A stretch of 64,000 nucleotides of DNA from Cryptomeria japonica (taxonomy: Eukaryota > Streptophyta > Pinopsida > Cupressales > Cupressaceae). The stretch is from contig NW_026729343.1 in NCBI RefSeq assembly GCF_030272615.1, forward strand, positions 29,511-93,510. Reading direction: 5' to 3'. A program made the translations under genes and the position numbers. Below are positions 24,780-37,103 of the stretch, one piece after another. The notes below the pieces were generated by a model, which worked only from the letters and a program-made list of their open reading frames with translations, was not told where the DNA came from and did no database searches. Position 1 is the first letter of the stretch, and each line of letters opens with the position of its first letter.

Positions 24780-24880
24780 GTAGGAGGTGTATTACCACCG
24801 GGATAACGGCGCAGTGGCAATTGCAACAGCAGTAGCACCGCAACGGGAACAGCTTGAGCAACTGGGGTCACGAACAGGGG
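24780..24880 (-). pseudogene. Short TGYG-type block
   Basis: The minus strand reads GATAVAIATAPLSRW in one phase, preceded by a Pro/Val-rich stretch (TPVAQAVPVAV) in another. The DNA is a run of imperfect GCA/GCAGTA triplets. It lies within a 118-aa minus-strand frame (24776-25132) that is otherwise unremarkable. Confidence 0.2.
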
Positions 24881-25714
24881 TGCACCCCACACAACAGTTG
24901 CAGAGTCCCAGTGGAACAGGTTCACTAGATAGGCGATAAACGGTTCCGATGCATAGGATGCAGTTGGCCAAAATTCCGGATCCTCCCCGAGCCGCCTAGA
25001 AGATTGTGCTGTGAACTCCCCCCACCCACCACGCATGATCTCGATCCGAATAGGAACTGGTCCAATCAATCTGATGAATGATGGTGTTCTGCTGATCCTG
25101 AGTGCCTCATCGTTGATCCGGGGTGTCCCCAACCACTAATAGCCGCCCAGCGGATTATGAATGCCAGTTTGTGGGGTCAATAAAGCACACTGAAGTGATA
25201 CGGACAGTTGGGAAGAATGTTCAACGTAATCAAGAGAGTGGTAGAGGGCCAAATCGATTCTATATGTAACATGACCCCCCATCCCCAATTGGCTGGTAAC
25301 ATTGATTCAATGGACATTGACATAATAGTAATATTCTAATTGCCTTTTTGAAGCAGTGAGATTCCGTACCCATATTTCCATCTACATATTGGATAGTATG
25401 CCGTCAATGGAAGAGGGGGATAGTTTGGATAGGGCCCGGTTTAATAATACTACCCATACCCATTCGTTCCAGGGTTTCCATAAAAGTTGTTTCGTGCCGC
25501 CCCTACTTATAACTACTATAGAGGGCCACAAATCAACATCAATCCAGGAACTATCTATCTATAATTGGGGTGCACCAATTCTAGTTATAGTTCTCTTCTA
25601 CTATAGATAGTAGGGGTGCACCTACAATAATATAATAGCCCTTAGAATAGTAGGGCTAGCAACTCTAATTAGAGGAGGGCCCCGGCTGGGGGTTGATTAA
25701 TTGACTGATTAATT

Positions 25715-25748
25715 GTCTCGCCCGCAATTCTATGCTAAAGGGCGAGAC
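25715..25748. repeat. 9-bp stem hairpin, family-1 derivative
   Basis: GTCTCGCCC (25715-25723) pairs with GGGCGAGAC (25740-25748) around a loop containing CAATTCTATGC. Part of the loop and the right arm recur at 57.56 kb without the left arm, showing that pieces of the hairpin are copied separately. Confidence 0.8.
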
Positions 25749-25796
25749 TAGCGTCAAAGTAGCGGGCTGCAGTCAAGCCCTACAATGGCTCGGCTG

Positions 25797-25832
25797 GGGC
25801 CAGATTATATACGTCACATGGGTGGGCCCCTC
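25797..25832 (-). repeat. Family-3 element with 6-bp complementary caps
   Basis: An AGATTATATACGTCACATG variant is enclosed by GGGGCC on the left and GGGCCCC on the right, which can pair. It supports the idea that family 3, like families 1 and 2, travels inside a small stem. Confidence 0.55.
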
Positions 25833-28159
25833 TCTTTATTAGTTTAGGTCGGGGATAGAGATCGTGATAAAATTATTAGGGCAATGATGAACTATAGATA
25901 GTTTCCCACCCACCCGCCTATAGAATGGTAGGGGCTCCTCCTTATGTTAGCTTATTCTAGCAGGTTTATGAATTGACTTATTAATTAACCCTTTAGAATA
26001 GTAGGGGGCCATAGAATAGTAGGGGCCACCCACCCCTACAATTCTATGGTAGTCTTAATTGATAGTTGGCATGTTACGTATAGAATCTTCAACGGTCCCC
26101 CTACTATAGCACTAGGTCGAGTATCCATAGTTAGTATAGAACCAACTAGAGTGCCGAAGAACTATAATGCCCCCCACCCTGCATGCCCCTACTATCTATA
26201 GGCTAGAGAGAGCCGTTGATTCTTTCCTGCATGAACTCCGTTGATGAGATCGATTCTCGCCCATAGAATAGTAGGGGTTGACAACCGGCTGTAGGATAGT
26301 AACTAGAATAAGGAGGGCAACCGGGTGGGAGGGCTGGGGCGGCTTATATTATTCCATAGAATTTTGAGGGAAGCTCAACTGATTCAGATGCTGGGCTCAA
26401 CTGGTTGAGGGAGTTCAAGCCTATCAAAATTGTGGGCAAATTAGGAAGGTCTTCACTTCTCGCCTGGAGTTCGTTCTGACAACTCTAGTTGCTGCTCCCT
26501 ATGCACCGGAAGTAAGGTTCTATTATCTATCCTTCACCCCTGCACGGTTGGCCCGGTTATATTAGTAAATGGGTTTGGGTTCCTAGGATGGCATAGTTAG
26601 TGCGAGAAAGGAAGGTGGGGGGGGGAAGGGAACAACAACTAGAATGGAAGGTAGGAAATTAGTTGAATCCCGGCTAGGCCTAAATTATCTGGATGTTTGG
26701 CCCATGCTTTCTGCAAGACTGGTCCGGGGAGATCTCCTCGTGCCATCCTTGGCCATCCCCTCACCCACGGTAGGATAGGACGTTAGGGCTCGTGCCATCC
26801 TGCATGCACCCCCGGTCAAAAGTGAGGGCCCCAGGTAGTTGAGTTGATTGTCGAGTTAGGACAGGTGTTAACTTCTCTGAGTTGACAACCAGAAGGAAGG
26901 ACCCCACACTACCCGAAGAAGAAATCTGCCTCAAAAAACTACAGGCACTCCAGAAGACTAGCTTTTAGGAATTCTCATCGACCGCCATGAAGACCATTGG
27001 AATTCTCATCGACCGCCAGCCCACAGAGTTAGGATTCCAGGAGAATGATTTAGCTGCGGGAAGGAAGGAAGTAGCTTTATAGATAGCAGGAAGGAAGGTG
27101 CCCGGTTGGAACTAACTATAGTTAGAACAAATTGACCGGGGCCCCTTCAGTTCGATGGTTAGGGAGATGGTCCTTGCCCTCAGGTCCAGCTCAAAGGAAT
27201 TCCCCTGCCTGTAGTTGTTCGTTCAACCGCCCCAGGCAATATTATCAACTATAGGATACATGGGGTTGGGTGGGCTCAGTTCAACCAGTTATCTTGTCGG
27301 GTATGGAGTTTATGCTATGAAGAGAGTAGTTGAGGTTGGGGCCATAGCTAACTCGGTAGTCCTTCATTGCCACCGTGCATGGGTGCCTACTATTTAAAGG
27401 GGCTCATCCAGCCGTCCATCGAGCCCCGGGGACTGGAAAGCTATCCATAAGTTTATGTGATTATCCATCACTCTCACAACTATAGAACAAAGGCTCTACC
27501 TTCCCACCCTGCTGCGAGGGAATAGTTACCCCCGATCGAGGAGTAATGCGTCGAATTCGGGAGCAGGCTTAGCCGGGAGGAGGAACCATCCTCCAACGGC
27601 ATCTAGCTCCTCCTGTCCAACCCCATAGACTCGGTCGGGGGCCTTAGAAAACTACATTAGCAACCGGGGGCCTCCTGTCCAACAACTAGAATAAGGAGGG
27701 GGAGGGGTGAGGGTATAGGAAGAACTGGATGGAAGGAAGGGGTGATGCTAAATCCCGAGTTGACAACCGCCCTACTACTCTATTATTCAAGCTGGATGCC
27801 ACCACCCTGGTTCCGACAAGGAGCTATAGTTGGATGGCCGATGGACTTTCTTTGATTCCCTACCCGGCCAGAAGCAGCAGTTCAGGATGGACCCGTGGCC
27901 GGGGCAATCAGCAGGTGCCCGGATAGAAGTGAACAAATTGAACTGGATGGATGGAAGGAAGATTGCCTAACCGCTCTCCTCTCTCCGGTAGGATTGGGTT
28001 AGGGATAAGGTTTAGGATAGAGTATTACGTATAAAGTGCCGGTGGGTCTTAAGGCTCATATGTAGTATAATGTTCAACGGCCCCTCGCTTTGAAGCCTGC
28101 CGGCTATCGCCCCCAAGAAATAGAGTTTTGTTGTGGGCGGGAGGCCCGTAGGGGGTTGG

Positions 28160-28206
28160 GTGGGGATGGCTAGTTTCCCTGCAGGGTGGGGATGGCTAGT
28201 TTCCCT
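28160..28206. repeat. 21-bp direct repeat
   Basis: GTGGGGATGGCTAGTTTCCC (plus one T) occurs at 28160-28180 and 28186-28206, separated by GCAGG. Confidence 0.95.
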
Positions 28207-31200
28207 TTCCTAGTAGGCTGCCGGCCCTCCCACCCCCCTATTATTTGAAGGGGCCGTTGCCCTCGCTTTTCATAGTAGGGGCTTTAAACTCTCCATCCCA
28301 TCCGGTTCAGGAGCATGCTTTCATTTTCTCTTGGAAGTCAAAAACTATATGTGGGAAGGCTATAACGGTGACTAGATTCGAGGGACCCTAACTTCAGGGG
28401 TGCGCCCCTACCGGTCAATTTTTGATTCTTTCCAACCGCTAGATCTTTCTTTCCATCGGACGGACCTAACTTTCTTTCTTTGCATCCATCCTTTGTTTGT
28501 TATCTTGTCCACCTCCGGGTACTTCCTTCTTTCTCGTTCGTTAACTCGTTACTACCTTCCGGCAACAGCTAATACACCCACCCTCGGGCGGAAGGGAAGC
28601 TTGTCCTCCCATCCTATCGGGTGGTCTCGGCCCAACCTATACCCACCCAACCCGGGAAGGATAACTGAACTTCCGGACCTAACATCGTTAATGAAGGGGA
28701 CCTAACCTCGAATAGATGGGGGGACCGGGTTAACCCTCCTCCCTTAACTACACACTGACCTGAACTGCCCTTAGAATAGTAGGGGCCCAGGGAGGGAGTT
28801 CGGATATTACGTAGATGAGCGATCACAGCTAAAACAAAGAGGGAGAGCTAAATAGTTGAGGGATAGTTCTCCCGAGGGAAACAAAGGACTCGATGGGAGT
28901 TGATGACTGGATATAGCTAGCAACTCAAAAATAGAGGGCCTTCCGTTTTTTCAGAAAGAAACCAGAAACCGGCAGGAAAGATGCGAACAATCAGCTATGG
29001 CCCCAACCCCCAAGAAGGATACTACAGCGAGACCAGAGATAGTTAAAGAAAGTCCATCGGGCGGGGGTAAGCGAGAAAGGAGGTAGGGATAGAGGCTGAT
29101 TGAACCTTACAACAAGAAAGTGAGGCTATTTGAATTGAGGGAGCGAGGGCACCGGCCAATCAACACTGAACAATCCTACTTCCTTCTTTAGGGCCTCCAT
29201 CCTTCACTACTACCCTTCACTGTAGGAAGGAACATGGGATTCTCCATCTGTCCATCCTTCACTACCACAATTAATCTCAAAAAAGGGCTCGCCGGATAGC
29301 CTGGGGGTTCAGGCTGGAGGGAAAGTAATGATCTCCCTCCCACACCCCGGAAAGTAATGCTGGTATCCACCCACACCCTCGCTCGGTGGACCAGAGGACA
29401 GACGCGAGCAGCAGCGGAGACTCCGTGAGTGGGGAGAGTGATATAACGAACTAGAGAAAGTTAGGATTGAACTTCACAATCCAACCGGGCGCCTGTCCTC
29501 ACCCCCGGTGAAGCTCTACTCAACCGGGGGTGAACTATCTATCCGAGTTAGTCCCGAGAAGACTTTCTTGAACTCGGACCAGCAGCTATTATTTATTCCT
29601 CCTCGTGAAGGCCCTCCCTAACTTCCTATCTATAGTTACCCCAACTTCCAACCGGGGGTTCAGGCACTAACTCCCACTGTCCATCCTGCCCATTAGAATA
29701 GTAGGGCCATCCAAACATTTATCGCTTGCCTTCCCTCTTTATCGCAGCTATTATTTATTATCCTCCCCACTATCCTATTGCGCCTACCTCCCTTCACCCC
29801 CGGTGGCTAGCCTAACAAATATATCCGTACTAGAGTTCCCTCCCACCGGCGGGGCTCCTAATCTATGGGCCTCCCATCCGGTCTCTTCAACGATGGCCCA
29901 ACTAGAGTTCCCTCCCACCCTGCTGGGAAGGAGAACTTCTCTTTTGTTTGGCTGGACCAGAGGCATGCTCGAACCCCCCCCCCACCCAGAGATAGTTGAA
30001 CTCTATTGCCTCCCACCCGGATATAGTATAACTCCCTCCCTGGGCCCTACTATCTATAGGCAACGGCATCTACCGTTTCTACCTGGGGGTGGAAGGAAGG
30101 GCGGCTCAACTAATCTACCGGGGGTGGACTAACTACCTTTCTCGGCGGAACTAGATAAAATTCTATGGGCCTCCCATCTGACTACCGGGGGTGGGAAGGA
30201 AGGTAGGAATTGAGCTTTGCTGGTGCAATTCATTCGGGCGAGAACGAGAACTGGGGTTCTAACTAGAATCGCGAGAAGGCTGCTATGGCAAGAGATTTCT
30301 TTTCTGAGAAATGAGATGGCAAGTTTATTTCTCCTACCTTCCGGAGCTAGATTAGTTGCCTATAGATAGTAGGGCCCACTGTTTCTATTTCCAATCCCGA
30401 GCGTAACTTTGATGGAGCCCTTTCCTCTACAATGAATCGTGTAACAATGAAGGGCCACCGCTGCTACCTTCTCTGCTACCGAGGGTGCATGAAGGCTTGA
30501 ACGAACAACTAATTTGGATCGACCGGTTGCCTATAGAATGGTAGGGCTTCCCGATGGAGAATACTTTCTTGAACTCGAACATTCTCGAGCTACCCCCGCC
30601 CCCCCTTTTTATTAATTCCGGCAATAGGAAACGATGTTGGAATTGGAGCAGGAATGGATAGAGATCGAGAAACAACCTTGTATTCATTATCTAGTTTAGT
30701 TTGCTCTCCTCGCTGGTGTTGCTCAGCTAGTTCGCTCCGGTTGAACTAGTTCTTCTTTCCGGCTCCTCCTGACTCCCTCGTTAATTCTCTGAAAGCATGC
30801 TCCTTCACCCGGACTGGGCTACCTCTCCCCACCGCCATCCTTCACCGGCAACTATCATTGGACAATCAACTCTAGTTCCTCCCACCGGCCCCAGGGAATC
30901 AACTGCCTCCCGGAACTACCTTCCCTCCCATAGCTTCTGAACCCTCCCATCGAGAACTTATTCACCCGGGAGTTCAGCTACTTAGTATTCTCGGAGTTCG
31001 ACGAAAGTATCCAGCCTAGAGCCGGGTAACCTGCCTGAGCTGGACCATCGCCTCCTTGTTTATTCTAACCCGGGAGAGCTGAGCTCCATCATAGTGATGC
31101 AGGATGGCGATGGAGCTAAACTGAAAGAGTGAGAACTCCAGGCGAGAAACGGTGAAGGATCAAGAAACGAGTTATGCTTGCCTCCCACCAGCTAAAAAGA

Positions 31201-31314
31201 AAGAGAATCTAGTCAACTAACTTAATACCGGTCCAGCGACTAGCTATATTAGTTGGACTCACCCCCGATTAGAAATTAGTCTTCCTTCCGGACCTTCCTT
31301 CCTTACAGCCTCCA

Positions 31315-31359
31315 GTAGCACTCGACTCTGTAGCACTCGACTCTGTAGCACTCGACTCT
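31315..31359. repeat. 15-bp tandem repeat, 3 copies
   Basis: GTAGCACTCGACTCT repeats three times exactly. It reads as repeated ESSAT on the minus strand. Confidence 0.97.
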
Positions 31360-32641
31360 CTAACTTCCTCAACCAACGACTGACTAGCTATTATTTCTAT
31401 TTTGTTTGGACGGGATTTCTCGCTTTCCATCCTGAACCGGGGCCCCGGGTAGCTTCTTTCCCTGCCTCCCTCCCTCGGATGCCGTTGAACTCCCACTGCC
31501 AACATCTCTTCCGACCGGCATCGTTACTTCCTTCCTTCCGGCAGCTAATACACTATTTCGTTTGGTACCATTCCCATCCGGAGCCACCGGAGGTGTAAAG
31601 GAGGGTGGCACCCCCGGGTGGCCCGGAGCTAGATGCCGTTGGAAGCTAAGCAACTCCCGGCCCTACGAAGGTTGGGGTGGGTGGGAGGAGACGGGGCTGA
31701 ACTGTACAACTATAGTTAGATAAGGAAAGGGATTCGACAATAACCTCACTTCCTTCCTTACAGCCTCCACCTTCCTTCCTTCCTGAGTTAGTCCCTTCCT
31801 TCATTAATGCAGGAACCGAGACGAACTGCCGCCCTATCTAGAAAGCTAAACGAACTGGAGCCGGTGGGATGGAGAACTTTTGTTCGTGTTAGCTTCCTTC
31901 CCTCCGGACCTTCCTTCCATCCATTTAGCCGGCCCGCCATCTAATCACTTCTCTACGGCCGGGCGAGAACAATAATAGTTCCTCCGGGAATATAGTTCAA
32001 ACTAGAATATTGTATTTCCACATGTTCATCCCTCCATCGGCTTCTCCATCCTCACGGAGCTAGATGCCGTTGCCCACTCAACAACTAAAGGAGGGGAACT
32101 CGAGAAAGCCCTACGGGGAGTCAACCGGCCCCTACTCTTTTAAGGGCCTTATTACCGTGTAGGAAGGGTAGGCACCAACGGTTGCCCTTTGAGTGGTTGA
32201 CTTCCGATTAGACCCTCCGGATGGATGGGCGGTGAAGGATGGATATAAAAGCAAGTTAGTTTATCCTTGCCCTGGACAGCCAATAAATCAAAAAGGATGG
32301 AATGACCCGCAGGAAAGTAGGTCCTTTTAGCAGGAAAGTAGGTAGGCTCCAATGAAAGCTCAGGTAGGCGGGACTCCCATCCTTTGTTAATTATCCTCTT
32401 TCTCGGGCGATAAAGTTAGCATGAGTTGGTGCTCCCTTCCGATAAAGCGCTGCTCCCTTAATAGATTATCCGCTGTTGGTGTGCCATAGAATAGTAGGGG
32501 CCCATCCATGTTACGTATGAAATTGATAACCTCCCACCCTACCCAAACTCGAGATGCAATAAATAGAGTGAGCCATTCTGGTTCCATCCCTTGTCGCACT
32601 AGCAGTCGAGTCCCGCGAACTGACGATTCCCGGAACTAGAA

Positions 32642-32751
32642 TTCCTTATTATAGCAGGTTGATTAATGAAGTGGGAGGGAATTCTAGTTAGACCACCCAC
32701 CCGGAACTATTGCTTCCTTATTATAGCAGGTTGATTAATGAAGTGGGAGGG
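32642..32751. repeat. 38-bp direct repeat, 72-bp period
   Basis: Identical 38-bp copies at 32642-32679 and 32714-32751 contain TTATAGCAGGTTGATTAATG and GTGGGAGGG. Each is preceded by CCGGAACTA-type text, so the duplicated unit is about 72 bp. Confidence 0.93.
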
Positions 32752-34887
32752 CCCCTACAATTCTATGGTAGTTGTTCAATTCCCGGAACTATTGCTTCCC
32801 ACCCACCCCTACAATAATCTACCTCCCAGGGGGGGCCAGGTAGTTGACGAACTAAGATTCAACGGCTAATCCTCTAGAGTCCCTCCCACTTTATTAATGT
32901 ACGCCTGCTAGAATGACGGCATGTTACGTATAGAATCTGGCCCGCCAAGAACTCCACTCGCTACCCTGGCCCCCCCTGCATGGAGGTAGATTATTGTAGG
33001 GGCTAGAATTGGGTGGGATGATAGGTAGGGATTAGCCGAAGCAGGGTGGGGCCCCCACTGTTCCTAAATTCCCACCCGGGAATTCTAGAGGGGTGGAAAG
33101 TAATATCATTCATTTTCCCATCCGTCATTTCATTGCTTCCCATCCTATCTTCGCCAGATTATATACGTAACATGCCCCCTTGAGAATAGTAGGGCAATGT
33201 TTATTCCACCCACCCCTCATGTTACGTATAGAATCTCGGGATGCGCTTTCAATCGCAATTATGTTCGGATAATTATTGACGGAACAGTTTATAGCTCCCT
33301 ACTATTTGAAGGGAATCAGCTTGCTAGCCCCCCAGATTAATGCACGCTTGCCAAAAGAGTAACCAATTCTAGTTGCGGCAAGCAATTAATCAGCTTGCGG
33401 GGGCATAGGCCCACCCGCATAGTTGTTGTTATCACCCTGCTGCCACCCATAGAATAGTAGGGGCCTGCATCCCTATAGTTGAGGTATATTAGTTGAAGGG
33501 ATTAGCCAGAGAGCATCTATAGTATTGAATCGCTCTCCCAATGCGGAGTGGTATATGATGTTGATTACTTGATGTTGATCCGGTTGCTCACTCGATGTCG
33601 ATCGAGAAAGGAGCGAGCCCCGCCCTGGGGACCATAATTCCCCTCCACCAACTATATCCTTCCCATAAAATAGTAGGGGCCTATAGAATGGTAGGGGCCG
33701 AACTGCCATGAACTAAGATTCCCTCCCGCCCGTAGGGGCCATTCCGGTTTATGAACACCCGCACCTTCCCTTAGAATAGTAGGGGCCACCCAACCCTTCT
33801 TCCGTTCCCAGAACTAGAATTGCCTTAGAATAGTAGGGGCCTACCCGGCGTAGGGCACTGATTAATGTTATTCTAGCAACTCGGAGGCGCTCGATTCTAG
33901 AACTATTTTAGCAGCCCCTTACTCTAGCAGGTTAATGCCCCCATAGAATTGTAGGGCTGGGGCGTCATTAATGAACTGATTAATTAACAGGCTAATGCCA
34001 CCCATAGAATTGTAGGGCAGGTTATTAATGCGCCTGCTAGCCCTTTAGAATGGTAGGGGGCTCGCATGAACTGATTAATTAGAGGTAGATTAGTTGGATA
34101 ACGGGTGGGAAACTATAGTTAGTTCCTATGGTTCATGTGGAAGATAAAGCGGGGGGCCCGTTAGAGGCCAAAGCAACTCCCAGTTATATAGGTAGGGGGC
34201 ATCTCGGAGCAGGAATAGCTACTTACTTAATAGGAGAGAATGACTAACCTATGACCCTTGAGGACCAGAAGCCCTCCACCAGATTCTAGCGGTGGGCGCC
34301 CCATTGTAGAGTAGGGCACTAGCTCTAGCCGAACGGGAGTTGGGAACGGCACATGAAGGGCTACTCGGACACATCTCGACGGGAACTATTAACAACTAAG
34401 GGTAGGGTAGGGCAGGACCGCAGCAAAACGAGGAAGTTGATCCATCGCCCCACCCAATATTAGTCACTCAATCTGCCACTATTCTCGAGAAGGGAATGAA
34501 AGCTCGGGGACGTGCCTGCCTCTCATGGTTGGTGCCCCACCTTCTATAGATCGATAACCGCTGTTTTGCCTAGTTTTGTCCCATAGAATTGTAGGGCGAG
34601 ATAACCCGACTATAATGAATTCTGTTTTGTCAATTCGAGATACCCTCGATTCTAGAACAACAACTATTTTCGCTAGCAGCCCCCTACAATGAAAAAGGGG
34701 GCTTATTAATGAACTGATGCCCCCCTACTCTTCTAAAGGCAGGCTTATAAATGCAACTATAATTGGAGGGGGGCCCCCTACTATTCTATGGGGCTTATTA
34801 ATTAACAGTTCTTCTAGCAACGGCTCGAGTGGAGGGGGGCCCCCGACCGTTATTCTAGCAGGCTAATTAATGAACTATGGGGGCGCC

Positions 34888-34905
34888 ATTAATGAACTGA
34901 TTAAT
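34888..34905. repeat. Family-4 AT hairpin ATTAAT-GAACTG-ATTAAT
   Basis: Two self-complementary ATTAAT arms enclose GAACTG. Related copies lie at 47422-47440 (AATTAAT/ATTAATT, loop TACTG) and 51481-51498 (loop TGACTG), and several at 57.85-57.93 kb. They are usually followed or preceded by CTGCTAGAATAAG or CTCTAGCAGGTT modules. Confidence 0.7.
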
Positions 34906-35639
34906 GAACGTGTGTGGGCCCCCTGCCATTAATGACGCCTGCTAGCCCTCCTCCCGGGCGGGGGATAGTTGGAGGTAGATCCCCTACTATTCTAAAGGGG
35001 TGGGGGCAAGGTTCGGCCTAGATAAAATATAGATGGGGGTTTGGGGTTTGGCTGGATCTGGGGGTGTTGGGCATGTTACGTAGTAATCTGATGAGGCATC
35101 GTCGTACACTTTTAAGCCTCTCTCTTTTCTCAAGGATACCCTCGCCCCCTTTTGTCCTCCCACCCACCCCGTAGGGCTCCTGGGAGAGAGAGATCGATCA
35201 CTCCGAACCCGAATGGCTAGGGTTGGGTGGGGATTCTAGTTCCCGTTTGGAAGGGTCAGATAAGGCAGGGTGGGAGGAGGGAGATATAAAGAGATCCGAT
35301 AAAGAAGGAGAGATCCCGGCGGGAGACGTTTCTTCTCTCTCCTGCCAGGGTCGGGTTTCCGAGAACAGATATTGTTGCCCTTCCGTTTTTCGGGTGGGAG
35401 AGCAAAGGCAGATCAATATTGAGAGTTAGAAGGAGCCGGAGCATCCCTTCCCGTCCCATTTCTTGGAAATCCAAGGCCTCTAGATTGAAAACCATAAACA
35501 GTTGACCGAGCCCTACGCCTTGACCCCCATAGTAAAGCGATAAAAGGGGTGATGCCCCTGCTTTCTCCGTAGTCTATGCCTTTGATTCTTAGTCAACTCA
35601 ATCTAGAACTGCCGTAGAATTGTAGGGGGCCGCTGGTGG

Positions 35640-35760
35640 CTCTTCTTCTGACTATGGCACTGAATCTGCAAAAACTTGGCTGGAATTGGTTCTTAAACTA
35701 GAGGATCTAAAACTGGTAGATCTGCATCGGGATATGGAACTACAGTAACAAGCAGAGAAA
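35640..35760 (+). pseudogene. TGYG-type block
   Basis: The plus strand reads SDYGTESAKT in one phase, then AGIGS, a stop, TRGSKTGRSASGYGTTVT in another. The ASGYGTT word is close to the 21.3-kb copy. An otherwise unassigned 123-aa ATG frame begins just downstream. Confidence 0.28.
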
Positions 35761-35783
35761 TACGCACTTGCTCTCATAATACG

Positions 35784-36155
35784 ATGTATTCTTCGGTGCT
35801 TCGATGGGAGTATCTGAATTCTGCACCGTTCACCTCCTACGGCCCCACTTCAATTACTACACTAAGACAAGCACCCCAACCCTTCGTGTTAGACCAACTC
35901 CCGTCCACCGCCTTGCTCTTTGGTCCCGATTGGATTGAATCAATGCATTCCTGCGGGAAACGGAGACTCCAAACCCACCGAACTGAGCCGAACACCGCCC
36001 TATTCTTATTCATTCCAGAGAGACTACTACTGGAGATACACCTGACCATACCGACCAAGGGTAAATCAGGGACTTGCATATATTGTCCATGTAGTTTTGG
36101 AACGGAAGGGTTAGATGCGACGGGCCCATGTATGGATTGGATGGGGATTGGCTAA
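35784..36155 (+). CDS. Hypothetical 123-aa ORF, no family recognised
   Basis: This ATG-initiated frame of 123 codons contains none of the miniature hairpins, which is unusual for a long frame in this window. Its early part (SAPFTSYGPTSITTLR) has some Ser/Thr/Tyr/Gly bias like the neighbouring blocks at 35.64-35.76 and 36.23-36.39 kb. The rest is ordinary, with several Cys residues near the end. I see no domain motif, signal peptide or clear membrane helix. It may be a less degenerate part of the peptide-like cluster or a chance frame. Confidence 0.13.
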   Translation: MYSSVLRWEYLNSAPFTSYGPTSITTLRQAPQPFVLDQLPSTALLFGPDWIESMHSCGKRRLQTHRTEPNTALFLFIPERLLLEIHLTIPTKGKSGTCIYCPCSFGTEGLDATGPCMDWMGIG

Positions 36156-36227
36156 GGATGGATTGGAGGCGTAGTCATCGCATAAATCGGAGGCATAGTC
36201 ATGGGCCGCAGATCAGAGGTTTTGGAA

Positions 36228-36386
36228 TTGGCCATGTGGACTCAAACGGAAACTGGTGGTGGCTCAACTGCTAGCTTTTAAACGGGCTATAGCACTGGCC
36301 TGCATTTAGCTCTGCCCCCCCCGAAAGGTTCTCCATTGAAAACTGCTGGTGGTGGTTATGGATCCAGATCTGTAACTCGATATTAA
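36228..36386 (+). pseudogene. TGYG-type block
   Basis: The plus strand reads TQTETGGGSTASF, a stop, TGYSTG, then a Pro-rich insert and KTAGGGYGSRSVTRY to a TAA at 36384. GYGSRS also occurs in the 2.9-kb copy. It is oriented opposite to the 36.56-37.49 kb minus-strand blocks. Confidence 0.3.
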
Positions 36387-36563
36387 ACCCCTAGAAGAAT
36401 AAAGCTGGAACTGGCAAGGATGAGTAACAGAGGCATTGCCTTTAGGTGCCAGTCAATCAGCGTGTATCAGAGGGAGCACGAGGAGGAAAGACAGGGGGAA
36501 AAGGGGAACCAGAGGTGGGCGCTAGAGGGACAGGACCAAACATAGGAAAGCAGGAGCCCCTAC

Positions 36564-37016
36564 TTATATAAGGGGACTAGAGCATGGGGAAGCAAGAGCA
36601 CAATCAACTAGAGCATAGGTAGTTGACCTCACATATTCGAATCCGGATCCTTCAGGTCCGCAGCCCTCTTCGAGATTTATACCCAGTACCGCCAGTAGCA
36701 TGGTAGAGAGGCAAGGGTAGCACCCGCAGAAGCAGTAGATAAGGTTGCAGGTGGCAGAGTGAATGGCAAAGATGGCAGAGGCAGTTGACTCAGCCAGTTG
36801 CCCCATCCATTTGAGTTCACCCAGCTGTATCCCCGAGATCCACCAGTAGCAAGGGCATAGGCACCGGGGACAAGCGGTAGAGACAGTAACACAGTGAGCA
36901 CTATACCCTGTCCTTGTTCCCCCAACGTAGCCACGTGTTCTCCTCTGTTGGGTTCCGTTGTCCGCTCCAACTTGAGACGAATAGGGGGTGTTCCGCTGAC
37001 TGGTGTTTGTTCCCAA
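36564..37016 (-). CDS. Unrecognised 150-aa ORF in a TGYG-type block
   Basis: This is an ATG-initiated minus-strand frame of 150 codons and I recognise no family. Its N-terminal region reads TRGYVGGTRTGYSAHC and a later part reads ESTASAIFAIHSAT. The adjacent minus frame (36677-36970) carries GAYALATGGSRGYSWVNSNG, so the peptide-like signal changes frame inside the block. That pattern is typical of a decayed or slippage-prone sequence and not of an intact gene. It has many Cys residues (CPRCLCPCYWW, CFCGCYPC), which come from reading GCC/TGC-type repeats in a shifted phase. It lies directly beside the 37104-37489 block in the same orientation. Both may be one longer degenerate copy. Confidence 0.2.
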   Translation of the reverse strand: MGTNTSQRNTPYSSQVGADNGTQQRRTRGYVGGTRTGYSAHCVTVSTACPRCLCPCYWWISGIQLGELKWMGQLAESTASAIFAIHSATCNLIYCFCGCYPCLSTMLLAVLGINLEEGCGPEGSGFEYVRSTTYALVDCALASPCSSPLI

Positions 37017-37103
37017 TATTCTGAAGTAGCGTTGTTCCGTTCACTCGATCCTCCAACAGCAGAAAGAGATCGAAAACCCCCTTATTATTTGAATGGGGTA
37101 TAA

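Larger units (their letters stand above)
19131..25900. other. Gene-free spacer with peptide-like blocks
   Basis: Family-1 and family-3 elements are dense at 19.2-20.9 kb. Three peptide-like blocks in alternating orientation lie at 21.3-22.1 kb. 22.1-25.2 kb is mostly ordinary-looking sequence without hairpins, where I recognise nothing beyond the 24.78-kb block. Confidence 0.65.
25901..35600. other. Gene-free, hairpin- and G-tract-rich spacer
   Basis: No gene seen. Family-1 copies cluster at 25.6-26.3 and 32.5-35.0 kb. 28.9-32.4 kb is rich in CTTCCTTCC, CCCGGGAGG and ACCGGGGGTG words. 33.7-35.0 kb shows the densest mix of families 1 and 4 in the left half. Confidence 0.65.
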